From Agarivorans sp050870875 (GTDB lineage Bacteria; Pseudomonadota; Gammaproteobacteria; Enterobacterales; Celerinatantimonadaceae), in contig NZ_CP194041.2 of the NCBI RefSeq assembly GCF_050870875.2, forward strand, positions 2,170,001-2,234,000: a stretch of 64,000 bases of DNA. Direction: 5' to 3'. Below are positions 1 through 8,590 of the stretch, piece after piece. Position 1 is the stretch's first letter; each line of letters starts with the position of its first letter. The notes beneath the pieces were generated by a model. That model was not told where the DNA came from. It ran no database searches and was given only the letters and a program-made list of their open reading frames with translations. A program made the position numbers and the translations under genes.

Positions 1-219
1 TGAAGTTTGTTTGAGCGTAGTGTTTACTTCAACGCCCTTGAGAATAAGCAACGCAGGGTTTAAGAAGATGCAGGGCGAGCTTTCTTTTTGCTTAGCTAAG
101 CTTTTCTCGTTGAAGCTTAATGACGTCGCCGTAGGCGAAAGCTTTTACCCCGTTGCTAACACAGGGCGGGGCAGCGATGAGATAACTCATGGGTACAGAA
201 CGATTCATTCACGGCTAAA
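1..219. repeat. Left copy of ~200-bp direct repeat
   Basis: This stretch matches 2026-2213 over almost its full length, with small indels around positions 85-165. Both copies share blocks such as GCGTAGTGTTTACTTCAACG and GGGTTTAAGAAGATGCAGGG and end at GGCTAAA. The copy may continue left of the window. The two copies bracket the DUF3644 gene. No long convincing protein is encoded in it. Confidence 0.8.
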
Positions 220-220
220 G

Positions 221-249
221 AATAAACTAGACATCCATTCTAAAAACAA
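221..249. repeat. 29-bp motif, copy 1
   Basis: AATAAACTAGACATCCATTC followed by TAAAAACAA. It recurs at 1784-1812 and 1910-1938, where the only difference is ACACCC for ACATCC. It abuts the left long repeat. Read on the minus strand it supplies the last codons and stop of the small ORF that follows the DUF3644 gene. Confidence 0.85.
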
Positions 250-445
250 TATCTAGAATCGAACGAACCCAGTTGTAACGTGAAATATTCCCAAGAGGAG
301 GTTCGACCGGAAGATTCGCTAGTGACAATAGTTGGTAGATAGTTTCGAGTGACTGGAATGTATCGTTCAGGGCATTTGCCCTGTGATGGGCGTGCAGTAC
401 ATCGCTCACGTTGGGAGGCTCACTATCAAACTTTATATCTGACAT
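227..445 (-). CDS. Small protein coupled to the DUF3644 gene
   Basis: A 72-residue ORF I do not recognise. Its ATG lies one base after the TGA of the upstream DUF3644 gene (TGATATG), an arrangement typical of translational coupling, which is the main reason to take it as real. No signal peptide or membrane segment is visible; the middle is Leu-rich and probably helical. The last four residues (RMDV) and the stop lie in a copy of the 29-bp repeat, so the C-terminus may have been created by the repeat's insertion. It could be a partner protein or a truncated remnant of a longer downstream gene. Confidence 0.45.
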   Translation of the reverse strand: MSDIKFDSEPPNVSDVLHAHHRANALNDTFQSLETIYQLLSLANLPVEPPLGNISRYNWVRSILDIVFRMDV

Positions 446-446
446 A

Positions 447-1664
447 TCAGCGCTTGTTCCTAAGTTGGCTGCGCCTAAATTCCTTAGCGGATTCCAGCCA
501 TTTGGGTTGCTTTAAGTTGTATACAAACCATCTGATGAATTTTTCAGAATAACGAGGTCTTCCATCAATAACCCAACGCATATCGGACTTTGTCTGATTA
601 TTAATTTTGTGTTTATTCAGCACGGCCTGAAAAGCGCCACTCTTAATTGAAATGGTTGCTTGCCGTTTGTTTATTTCATCAAGAGCCTCGTTCATATGGT
701 AGGGGTGAGTAGCATCTGGGTCCTTAGTCTTCGTGATGATAACAGCTCCTTCACCGACATCTCCAACACTAAGCGACAGATCACTTTCATCTTCCCGCTT
801 AACGAGAGCAAGCCTGTAATCAATAGGAATTGAGAACTCTGTAGAATCAATTTTTTTCGATGTTTCGTCAAAACGTTGAATGAATTTAGCTACTGATTGA
901 GCAGCATATTTACCATACAACTTTTGAATTAATGCTACTTCTGGAGCGGGGCCATCTACTACCAAACTCAGCATACCCACACTTTGTCCAGCAAGAGGTG
1001 CATTCCCCATTTCGTTCCTATAACGTGTTTGATAGTTCAGAACGGTTGCTTGAAAAAGTCGGGATAATTGTGGCTGTAACTCTGGTATCAGCAAATGGAT
1101 GGCGTGGTCACGTAAATCAATAATCGTCTCTAAATTTATTCTGACGGGATCTTTTTCTTGCAGCCTCCGTTTAACCGCATCTGAAATGGATATACTTTTA
1201 TCCCCATCGTAAAAGATTCTTTCATACCCTTCAGCCTTGAGGACCTCTGCTTTAAGTAGCAGCTCCCAAGCATTGACCATCATGATTGCAAAGGCTTCAA
1301 CGCGATTTTTCATACTAGGTCGGTTATATACCTCCAGCGCCAAAGTGAAAGCATCGAGGCTCCGACTAACCAGTTTGTTGTGAAACTGCTCTTCAGGTGT
1401 TTTCTGCTTAACCTTTGCTGACTGACTCATTACCGCAAGGAATGCGTCATTTGATAAGGCGCTTATCCCTTCAATACGGTATTTGGTACGCGAACCAGCA
1501 TGATAAACGTACTTATCAAGCAACTTCTCATTAATGTACTTGTTGATGGAGTTTTTACTATACGTGGTGCGTTGGGCTACCATCTCAGCGGTAAAGGTAG
1601 TGCCGTTGTCTTCATACTCCCTTAAAACATCAGCCAACGCGATCTGGTTATTATTCCTTGCCAA
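447..1664 (-). CDS. DUF3644 protein with N-terminal winged-helix domain
   Basis: A 405-residue protein. Residues ~8-75 look like a winged helix-turn-helix (TYSKNSINKYINEKLLDKY). Residues ~95-290 carry the DUF3644 pattern, including NRVEAFAIMMVNAWELLLKA and the HEPN-like stretch IIDLRDHAIHLL, with a conserved Arg followed by a polar residue and His (R-D-H). Family proteins are often found in defence islands, and an HEPN-type nuclease role is inference, not shown. The start is a TTG at 1664 with AAGGA about ten bases upstream; no ATG is available in a sensible place. It is followed directly by a coupled small ORF. The gene sits between long direct repeats and beside 29-bp repeats, so it looks acquired. 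Confidence 0.8.
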   Translation of the reverse strand: MARNNNQIALADVLREYEDNGTTFTAEMVAQRTTYSKNSINKYINEKLLDKYVYHAGSRTKYRIEGISALSNDAFLAVMSQSAKVKQKTPEEQFHNKLVSRSLDAFTLALEVYNRPSMKNRVEAFAIMMVNAWELLLKAEVLKAEGYERIFYDGDKSISISDAVKRRLQEKDPVRINLETIIDLRDHAIHLLIPELQPQLSRLFQATVLNYQTRYRNEMGNAPLAGQSVGMLSLVVDGPAPEVALIQKLYGKYAAQSVAKFIQRFDETSKKIDSTEFSIPIDYRLALVKREDESDLSLSVGDVGEGAVIITKTKDPDATHPYHMNEALDEINKRQATISIKSGAFQAVLNKHKINNQTKSDMRWVIDGRPRYSEKFIRWFVYNLKQPKWLESAKEFRRSQLRNKR

Positions 1665-1783
1665 TTAATTCACATCCTTCTGTAGGTTTTGATAGAAGTG
1701 TACTGGTCAACCCAAACTGGACTAAGTCAACAGGCAAGTACCTACCAAAGCTAGTTCAGTCATGCGATAAAATAAACTGATAA

Positions 1784-1812
1784 AATAAACTAGACACCCA
1801 TTCTAAAAACAA
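1784..1812. repeat. 29-bp motif, copy 2
   Basis: AATAAACTAGACACCCATTC followed by TAAAAACAA. It is identical to copy 3 and differs from copy 1 by one base. An extra AATAAACTGATAA lies just upstream, suggesting a partial tandem duplication of the left half. Confidence 0.85.
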
Positions 1813-1909
1813 AACTAACAATAACACCTTTTCGCGACACTTACCTATGCTAAAGCTCAAAAAACTAAGCAATTTAACGACATAAGTTTAATTGCGTGCT
1901 GAAAATAAA

Positions 1910-1938
1910 AATAAACTAGACACCCATTCTAAAAACAA
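1910..1938. repeat. 29-bp motif, copy 3
   Basis: Same 29 bases as 1784-1812. The core GACACCCAT also occurs just upstream of the intact RAYT-type transposase (about 53649) and in the RAYT remnant near 56550. This raises the possibility that the motif is a REP-like element mobilised by that transposase family. No hairpin is obvious in it. Confidence 0.8.
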
Positions 1939-2025
1939 AAACATTTCACACTCTCGATAGCTAAGATTACGCTTTTAAATCCCATCATCTTCGCCGAGTA
2001 GCGCAAATGAACAAGAGAGTAAGGT

Positions 2026-2213
2026 TGAAGTCTGTTTGAGCGTAGTGTTTACTTCAACGCCCTTGAGAATAAGCAACGCAGGGTTTAAGAAGATGCAGGG
2101 CGTGCTTAGCTAAGCTTTGCTCGTTGAAGCTTAATGACGTCGCCGTAGGCTAACCCAGAGCGGGGCAGCGATGAGATAGCCCATGGGTACAGAACTATTC
2201 ATTTATGGCTAAA
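2026..2213. repeat. Right copy of ~200-bp direct repeat
   Basis: Direct repeat of 1-219, ending at the same GGCTAAA. It is shorter by internal deletions (about 2100-2160). The rest of 1665-2310 holds the 29-bp motifs and no gene I can support. Confidence 0.8.
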
Positions 2214-2310
2214 ACGGTCAAGATTTAATCTATCGCGCAAGCTTTATTGTTTGCCGACAATAAGAGCCTTTGTGATTAAACGATAACGGCAAGCGATGCT
2301 TGCCGTTGAT

Positions 2311-3846
2311 TTAGTTTGACTGACGTTGGTGTAAACGTACGTTCAGCATTCGCAAGGTTGCTTGAATACCCGCAAATACCTGGTTTGAGTTGATTCCGCG
2401 CGTATGGAACTGTTTGTTTTCATCGCGCCATTGAATCACACATTCGGTTAAAGCGTTGGCTTGACCGCCCGGTGGGATGCGTACTTCATAATCAAGCAGC
2501 TCAGGCATGCTCAACTTAGCTTCTGATAAAGGATAAGTTAAGGCCTTCATAAAGGCATCAAAGCCACCATTACCATGGCCAGAGCTTTTATAGATCTCAT
2601 CTCCAATTCGCAGACGGATGTTGGCCGAAGACTCGAGATCTAAACCACTGGTAATTGAACAGTTAAGCAACTCAATGTGAGCAAAATCGTTACTCTCCAT
2701 GATGTCTGCAATAATAAAGGGTAGGTCGTCGGGCGTAATGGTCGCCTTCTGGTCACCAAGTTGAACAATCTTTTGGAGTAGTTTCTTTTGATTTTCGGGA
2801 GACAGCTCGATCTCCATCGCTTCTAAATTCTTCACGATAGAAGCTTTGCCGGCCATCTTGCCCAGCGCATATTTTCGCTCGCGGCCAAAACGTTCGGGGC
2901 TTAATTCGGTAATATATAAGCCCCCTTTATGATCGCCATCGGCATGGATCCCAGCGGTTTGGGTAAACACATCGGCTCCTACAATAGGCGTATTGGCAGC
3001 TAAACGTTTACCGGAAAAGCTTTCAACTAATTTAGCAATATTGTGGATCTCTTTCTCATCAATATTAAGTTGAAAGCCGAGTTTATCTTTAAGGACCACT
3101 GAGACTTCTGCTAGTGATGCATTTCCTGCTCGTTCGCCTAAACAATTCATGGTGCAATGTAAGGCGGCAACACCTGCTTCGGCTGCAGCCATACTATTGG
3201 CGGTGGCCAGGCCATAGTCGTTGTGGGGGTGAAAATTAAATTTGATTTGTGGGAAGCGAGTAATCATCTCTGAGATACTGATATACACTTCTTTGGGTGC
3301 CATCACACCTAAGGTGTCTGGCAGCATGAAGTGCTCAATGTCTAGGTTGCTGAGCGCTTCTACCAATTGAAAAACATAGTCGGGGCTATCGGCGTAGCCA
3401 TTTGACCAATCCTCTAAGTAAACATTTACCGATAAACCTTGGCTTTTGGCATAGTCTACGGTTTGTTTGATATCGATAATATGTTGTTCAAGGCTTTTAC
3501 CTAACTGATTGGTACAGTGGTTTAAGCTGCCTTTGGTAAGCAAGTTGATGATTTTTGCACCTGAGTCTACGATCCAGTCGACACTCTTAGTGTGGTCAAC
3601 AAAGCCCAGAATTTCGATTTGCTGTAAATAGCCAGTGGTTTTTGCCCAAGCGGTGAGTTGTTGTACCGCTGCCTTTTCGCCTTCTGAGACACGTGCCGAA
3701 GCGACTTCGATGCGGTCAACTTTTAGTGATTGGAGTAAGGCTTTGCCAATACTGACTTTTTCTTGTGGAAAATAAGATACACCTTGAGTTTGCTCGCCAT
3801 CGCGTAGCGTGGTATCCATGAGTTGAATTGAGCGGTTTTGCTCCAT
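2311..3846 (-). CDS. leuA: 2-isopropylmalate synthase-type enzyme (LeuA2-like)
   Basis: A 511-residue enzyme of the LeuA/citramalate/homocitrate synthase family, condensing acetyl-CoA with a 2-keto acid. It opens with the metal- and substrate-binding motif MDTTLRDGEQTQGVSY, has the HxH metal site in FNFHPHNDYGLATANS (~residue 205) and the family motif HCTMNCLGERAGNASLAE, then a C-terminal LeuA dimer/regulatory domain from about residue 370. Text such as LKVDRIEVASARVSEGE resembles the variant common in Bacteroidetes rather than E. coli LeuA. It lies 99 bp after leuD, so it probably acts in leucine synthesis. Given the nif genes nearby, homocitrate synthase is a weaker alternative. The gap to leuD has two small hairpins that may modulate expression. 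Confidence 0.85.
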   Translation of the reverse strand: MEQNRSIQLMDTTLRDGEQTQGVSYFPQEKVSIGKALLQSLKVDRIEVASARVSEGEKAAVQQLTAWAKTTGYLQQIEILGFVDHTKSVDWIVDSGAKIINLLTKGSLNHCTNQLGKSLEQHIIDIKQTVDYAKSQGLSVNVYLEDWSNGYADSPDYVFQLVEALSNLDIEHFMLPDTLGVMAPKEVYISISEMITRFPQIKFNFHPHNDYGLATANSMAAAEAGVAALHCTMNCLGERAGNASLAEVSVVLKDKLGFQLNIDEKEIHNIAKLVESFSGKRLAANTPIVGADVFTQTAGIHADGDHKGGLYITELSPERFGRERKYALGKMAGKASIVKNLEAMEIELSPENQKKLLQKIVQLGDQKATITPDDLPFIIADIMESNDFAHIELLNCSITSGLDLESSANIRLRIGDEIYKSSGHGNGGFDAFMKALTYPLSEAKLSMPELLDYEVRIPPGGQANALTECVIQWRDENKQFHTRGINSNQVFAGIQATLRMLNVRLHQRQSN

Positions 3847-3857
3847 AAAGCCGATCT

Positions 3858-3945
3858 CTCAGTAAAGAATTAGCTTAAAGAAGTAGGCGCAACCTGAGCT
3901 GCGCCTGCTAGATAACGATTGATGTACAAAACGGTACATCGTTGA
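3858..3945 (-). promoter_or_regulatory. leuD-leuA intergenic hairpins
   Basis: Two inverted repeats fill the gap: AGGCGCA...TGCGCCT (about 3887-3910) and GATGTAC...GTACATC (about 3919-3941). Neither is followed by a T-run in the direction of transcription, so they look more like mRNA-processing or partial-attenuation structures than a terminator. Confidence 0.4.
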
Positions 3946-4584
3946 TTAGGCGTTAGGCCATAACCAAGGAAGTTGTTGTTTGTGTTTGGCTTCAAATTCA
4001 GAGATCTTGTCTTCGAATTTTAAAGTCCAGCCAATGTCGTCTAGACCTTTAGATAAAGTCTCTTTACGGAATGGGTCCACATCAAATGCTATTTCTTTAC
4101 CGGCAGGGGTTTGAATGACTTGATTCTCTAAATCAATGGTAATTGAAATCCCAGGGGCCGCTTCGACTTCATCCATTAATGCTTGTAATGTTTCAGCATC
4201 AACGATGATTGGTAATATGCCATTTTTAAAGCAGTTGCTAAAGAAAATGTCAGCGTAGCTAGTTGAAATAATAGTATTAAAACCGTAATCGGCAATTGAC
4301 CAAGGTGCGTGCTCACGTGAGCTACCACAACCAAAGTTATCCCCGGCGATTAGGATTTTTGAACCTTTAAACTCGGGTCGGTTTAATTCAAACTCTGGGT
4401 TGTCAGAGCCATCTTCTAGGTAGCGCCAATCGTGGAAAAGGTGAACGCCAAAACCGGTACGCTCCACTTTTTTCAAAAATTGCTTGGCAATGATTTGGTC
4501 TGTATCTACGTTGCTACGATTCATTACCGCAGCAACTGAGCTGTGTTTTTTATATGCTTGCATCATAAACTCCAAAAATTTCAC
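3946..4584 (-). CDS. leuD: 3-isopropylmalate dehydratase small subunit
   Basis: A 212-residue LeuD, the swivelling domain of isopropylmalate isomerase, which converts 2- to 3-isopropylmalate together with LeuC. Typical motifs are NVDTDQIIAKQFLKKVERTG near the N-terminus, FGCGSSREHAPWSI (~residue 90) forming the substrate loop, and FKNGILPI. Length is close to E. coli LeuD (201) with a slightly longer N-terminus. It starts 27 bp after leuC, so the two subunits are co-transcribed. Cytoplasmic. Confidence 0.96.
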   Translation of the reverse strand: MKFLEFMMQAYKKHSSVAAVMNRSNVDTDQIIAKQFLKKVERTGFGVHLFHDWRYLEDGSDNPEFELNRPEFKGSKILIAGDNFGCGSSREHAPWSIADYGFNTIISTSYADIFFSNCFKNGILPIIVDAETLQALMDEVEAAPGISITIDLENQVIQTPAGKEIAFDVDPFRKETLSKGLDDIGWTLKFEDKISEFEAKHKQQLPWLWPNA

Positions 4585-4611
4585 TCACATTGATTAATCA
4601 ACGTGTTTACA

Positions 4612-6015
4612 TTATTTCCAAGTACGTAAATCGACGAACTTACCTTCAATGGCCGCTGCTGCTGCCATTGCGGGTGATACAAGGTGGGTTCTACCCCCTT
4701 TACCTTGTCGTCCTTCGAAGTTTCGGTTTGAAGTTGATGCGCAACGCTGTTCAGGTTGAAGATAATCACCATTCATCGCGAGACACATTGAGCAGCCTGG
4801 CTCACGCCATTCCCAGCCAGCTTCGATAAGCACTTTATCAATGCCTTCTTTTTCAGCTTGTTCTTTCACAGGGTAAGAACCTGGTACCGCAATCGCTTGC
4901 ACACCTGATGCTACTTTTTTACCTTTAGATACAGCGGCAATGGCACGGAAGTCTTCGATACGGCCATTGGTGCATGAACCCACAAATACAACATCTACCG
5001 GAAAGTCGGTCATTTTCTTACCGGCTTCTAAACCCATGTAGCTAAGCGCACTTTTAGCCGCTAAAGATTTAATTGAATCTTCGATTTGAGTCGGATCTGG
5101 AATTGGTTGATCCACTGGTAGTACTTGCTCTGGTGAAGTACCCCAAGTCACTTGTGGCGCAATTTCTGCTGCGTTTAATTCTACTACAGCGTCGTACTCG
5201 GCACCTTCGTCGGTGGTCAATGACTGCCAATAGGCAACTGCTTGATCCCAGTATTCAGCTTTAGGAGCGAACTCTTTGCCCTTGAGGAAATCAAAGGTTT
5301 TTTGGTCTGGTGCAATCAAACCCGCTCGTGCTCCACCTTCAATGGCCATATTACAAACGGTCATGCGGCCTTCCATCGAAAGAGCTTCAATTGCAGAGCC
5401 TGCAAATTCGATGACGTAACCGGTGCCTCCGGCAGTACCAATTTTACCGATAATGGCCAACACAATGTCTTTGGCGGTGACAAACTCGGGTAACTCACCA
5501 TCCACTTTCACCAGCATAGTTTTTGATTTGCCTTGTTGGATGGTCTGAGTTGCCATAATGTGTTCAACTTCAGAAGTACCAATACCGAAGGCGAGGGCGC
5601 CAAAGGCTCCGTGAGTTGCGGTGTGACTATCACCACAACAAACCACCATGCCGGGATGAACAAATCCGTGCTCTGGTACAACGATATGAATTACACCGTT
5701 GTTAGCATTGTTCATGTCGTACAGATTAATGCTGTTATCGGCACAGTTTTGCGCCATCACTTGAATTTGTTTCTTGCCAATCGGATCAGGGAGCGTTGCT
5801 CGGTCGGCTGCTTTGGTTGGAACACAGTGATCCATTGTTGCCAGAATGCTGTGGGGATTACGAACTGGGCGATTCGCGATGCGTAAACCTTCGAAGGCTT
5901 GCGGGCTTGTTACTTCGTGCATGAGGTGACGATCAACAAAAAGGATAGATGCGCTACCTTTAGGTTCGTGGACTACATGCGCGTCCCAGATCTTTTCGTA
6001 CATTGTTTTTTTCAT
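4612..6015 (-). CDS. leuC: 3-isopropylmalate dehydratase large subunit
   Basis: LeuC, the 4Fe-4S aconitase-family subunit of isopropylmalate isomerase. The motifs CGDSHTATHGAFGALAFGIG, SCTNGRIEDF and PGCSMCLAMN carry the three cluster cysteines. A longer frame runs to 6072, but I start at 6015 (MKKTMYEKIWDAHVV): this gives 467 residues, the usual length, and AAGGA lies four bases upstream. It is first gene of leuC-leuD-leuA. leuB is absent, so 3-isopropylmalate dehydrogenase must be encoded elsewhere, unlike the common leuABCD order. Confidence 0.95.
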   Translation of the reverse strand: MKKTMYEKIWDAHVVHEPKGSASILFVDRHLMHEVTSPQAFEGLRIANRPVRNPHSILATMDHCVPTKAADRATLPDPIGKKQIQVMAQNCADNSINLYDMNNANNGVIHIVVPEHGFVHPGMVVCCGDSHTATHGAFGALAFGIGTSEVEHIMATQTIQQGKSKTMLVKVDGELPEFVTAKDIVLAIIGKIGTAGGTGYVIEFAGSAIEALSMEGRMTVCNMAIEGGARAGLIAPDQKTFDFLKGKEFAPKAEYWDQAVAYWQSLTTDEGAEYDAVVELNAAEIAPQVTWGTSPEQVLPVDQPIPDPTQIEDSIKSLAAKSALSYMGLEAGKKMTDFPVDVVFVGSCTNGRIEDFRAIAAVSKGKKVASGVQAIAVPGSYPVKEQAEKEGIDKVLIEAGWEWREPGCSMCLAMNGDYLQPEQRCASTSNRNFEGRQGKGGRTHLVSPAMAAAAAIEGKFVDLRTWK

Positions 6016-6195
6016 TGCTTCCTTTACACCCTGTCTGTTGCTCTCACTCGCGCTGTTTTTATTCTTTGTCAAGCTTTAAGCGACTACTAGTAAACTTAAA
6101 CTGTCTATTTTTTCTGTCTGCAAATTATGCTCATTAGGTAAATTAGACGACCAAATCAGCATAATTAAGACTGTTCATCATAAAACAACATGCTA

Positions 6196-6216
6196 GGTGC
6201 AGCAAGGGGCTGCACC
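6196..6216. promoter_or_regulatory. Hairpin in leuC/malS divergent region
   Basis: GGTGCAGC-AAGGG-GCTGCACC, an 8-bp perfect stem about 180 bp upstream of leuC. Just downstream on the minus strand a 12-codon frame (ATGATGAACAGTCTTAAT...) could be a leader peptide, but it lacks a run of Leu codons. An attenuator role is therefore only a possibility. Confidence 0.3.
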
Positions 6217-6258
6217 GAATCAATGCGTGATTATTCGCGAACTTGCTGTTTTGCCAAA

Positions 6259-6272
6259 TGAAAGCGCTGTCA
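6259..6272. promoter_or_regulatory. LacI/GalR-type operator upstream of malS
   Basis: TGAAAGCGCTGTCA is a near-palindrome centred on GCGC with TGA/TCA ends, matching the usual LacI-family operator shape. It lies about 130 bp before the amylase start. A LacI-family maltose regulator is a reasonable inferred ligand-responsive repressor. No such regulator gene is in the window. Confidence 0.45.
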
Positions 6273-6400
6273 GTCATAAAATTAGCAAATAATCGTGCTT
6301 TGTTAGTGAAAACTTAACTAGCTTTTGTTTTCATCACTGTTATTGACGGAAAATAGGCCTTTGCAGCTTGTTTTTAGTGCTAAAACGCCAAGGAGTTTGG

Positions 6401-8539
6401 ATGAAAGGTTTTAAATTAGGTCTAATCAGCGCTGCCTTAGTCATGTCCGCAGGTTCGGCGAACGTATCAGCGGCAATGATTAAAAGTCCCCTTTACTTGA
6501 ATTACGCTGACAGTGGTGTGAATGCCGCACAACGTTTAAAGTTTTCAGGTAAAAGTCGCTATAAGATCACGCTACCGTTTGAAAAAGGCATTTACAAAAT
6601 TCAAGTTTCAGACCAAGGGCAAAGTTGTGGACTTCGTTTTGGGCCAGAAGATGGTAGCAAGTTTGCTTTTTCTAAGCCTCTAGCGCTGAACGCATGCGCT
6701 AATGACCGTTATTTTGAGTTGAATATTCGCTTCGCGGGAAATTATGAACTGATTTTAGATAACTCACAAAGCGACAAACCAACGCTACAAGTGGCACGTA
6801 AGGCCAAGGCCTCAAGTTTTAAACGTAGCCCCCCTGCAGTTGACTGCATTCAGTGGGACGGGCAGCCAATTACGGTTGATGTAAGTTCTACTTTTAATAA
6901 CGGTCAATTGGTGAAAGATTTTTATTCGGGCCAAACTCAGACGGTGATGAATGGTCAAGTGAGTATGCAGCCCGACCCCGCCAGCGGGGGACTGCTGTTA
7001 TTAGAAGCTGCAGATGGCAAAGCCAGTGAGTTTTCTTGGGACAATGCTAGCGTTTATTTCATTATGACCGATCGTTTCAATAATGGGGATACGAGTAACG
7101 ACTTTCCTTTTCATCGTAAAGCAGACGGCAAGCAAGAAGCCGGTACTTTTCAAGGTGGAGACTTTAGCGGCATCACTGCCAAACTGGATTACATCAAAGA
7201 TCTTGGGATGAACGCAATTTGGGTCACTCCCATTGTTGAGCAAATTCATGGCTTTATTGGTGGAGGCGATCACGGTCGTTTTCCTTTTTATGGCTACCAT
7301 GGTTATTGGGCCTTAGATTTTACCAAGATAGATCCGAACCTCGGCAGCGAACAAGATTTTGGACGTTTCGTTGATGAAGCTCATAAACGAGGTATTCGCG
7401 TGCTGGTTGATGTCGTTATGAATCATGTTGGCTACCCCACGCTGGATGATATGCAAACTATGGGCATTGATGCCTTAGCGCCCCATGCGCCAGTACCTAA
7501 GCAATGGACCGATTGGCAGCCAGATTTGAGCAAGGGCCAAAATTGGTATCGCTACACTAATTTTATTCGTTGGAGCTCTAGTGAATGGGTCGATAAATGG
7601 TGGGGCCCGGATTGGGTTCGTAGCGGTATGGCGGGTTATACGGCGCCAGGGGGGGATGATATCACGATGAACTTGTCAGGGCTGCCGGATTTAATCACCG
7701 AAGGAACCAAGTCGGTGAGTTTGCCACCATTTCTTAAACATAAAAAAGATACCAAAGCCGTCGAACGTGAAGGTTATACGGTGTCGGACTACTTGATTGA
7801 ATGGCATACCAATTGGGTTCGTGACTATGGTGTTGATGGCTTTAGAGCGGATACAGTGAAGCATGTTGAGCCCGAGGTTTGGGGTAAACTCAAGCAAGCT
7901 GGAGTTGAAGCTTTGGCCGATTGGAAAGCCAAACACCCGGATAAAAAATTAGACGACAAACCCTTTTGGATGGTCGGTGAAGTTTGGCATCATGGGGCCT
8001 ATAAAGATTTTTATTTTGATAATGGCATGGATAGTTTAATTAACTTCGAATATGGCGGTGGTAAAGCGGCGCTGAAAGGGGCGCAATGTCTTCCCCAAAA
8101 CGAAGGTATCTATGCTAGTTACGCGAAAGAGATTAATCGAGACCCTAACTATAACTTGCTCACCTATATCAGTTCACATGATACCAAGTTGTTCTATTCC
8201 AATTATGAAGATTTAACGCTACAGGCTGGGGCCGGAACGGCCTTGATGATGATGCCCGGTGGTGTACAGCTTTACTATGGAGATGAGAGTGCCCGCCCAC
8301 GAGGGCCTCAATCAGATGCCTTTGATGCGCCTACGCGCTCATTTATGAACTGGCAGCAAATTATTAAAGAAGCGGATCGACAAGCGTTACTGAAACACTG
8401 GCAAACGCTGGGGCAATTCAGGAAACGTCACGTAGCCATTGGTGCAGGAGAACACCATAAGATAAGTGATAAACCCTATGCATTTAGCCGCAGCAAGGGT
8501 AATGATAAGGTTGTAGTGGTGTTTGCGGGGCTTCAGTAG
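6401..8539 (+). CDS. malS: Periplasmic alpha-amylase (GH13, MalS-like)
   Basis: A 712-residue secreted GH13 amylase. I start at the ATG at 6401, preceded by AAGGAG with five bases spacing; the protein then opens with a clean signal peptide (MKGFKLGLISAALVMSAGSA). About 200 residues of N-terminal beta domains precede the catalytic barrel (MTDRFNNGD onward). GH13 regions are visible: DVVMNH (I), GFRADTVKHV with nucleophile Asp (II), MVGEVWHHG with acid/base Glu (III) and ISSHDTK (IV). The C-terminus (FRKRHVAIGAGEHH ... VVVFAG) resembles E. coli MalS closely. It should cut maltodextrins in the periplasm. It stands alone between the LacI-type operator and a strong terminator. Confidence 0.93.
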   Translation: MKGFKLGLISAALVMSAGSANVSAAMIKSPLYLNYADSGVNAAQRLKFSGKSRYKITLPFEKGIYKIQVSDQGQSCGLRFGPEDGSKFAFSKPLALNACANDRYFELNIRFAGNYELILDNSQSDKPTLQVARKAKASSFKRSPPAVDCIQWDGQPITVDVSSTFNNGQLVKDFYSGQTQTVMNGQVSMQPDPASGGLLLLEAADGKASEFSWDNASVYFIMTDRFNNGDTSNDFPFHRKADGKQEAGTFQGGDFSGITAKLDYIKDLGMNAIWVTPIVEQIHGFIGGGDHGRFPFYGYHGYWALDFTKIDPNLGSEQDFGRFVDEAHKRGIRVLVDVVMNHVGYPTLDDMQTMGIDALAPHAPVPKQWTDWQPDLSKGQNWYRYTNFIRWSSSEWVDKWWGPDWVRSGMAGYTAPGGDDITMNLSGLPDLITEGTKSVSLPPFLKHKKDTKAVEREGYTVSDYLIEWHTNWVRDYGVDGFRADTVKHVEPEVWGKLKQAGVEALADWKAKHPDKKLDDKPFWMVGEVWHHGAYKDFYFDNGMDSLINFEYGGGKAALKGAQCLPQNEGIYASYAKEINRDPNYNLLTYISSHDTKLFYSNYEDLTLQAGAGTALMMMPGGVQLYYGDESARPRGPQSDAFDAPTRSFMNWQQIIKEADRQALLKHWQTLGQFRKRHVAIGAGEHHKISDKPYAFSRSKGNDKVVVVFAGLQ

Positions 8540-8564
8540 TCACTCTCACTTAGATTTGAAAAAA

Positions 8565-8590
8565 GGCGGCTCAATTGAGCCGCCTTTTTT
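8565..8590 (+). terminator. Rho-independent terminator after malS
   Basis: GGCGGCTCAATTGAGCCGCC, a fully self-complementary stem, followed by six T. Upstream A residues would let it work in both directions. Confidence 0.93.
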
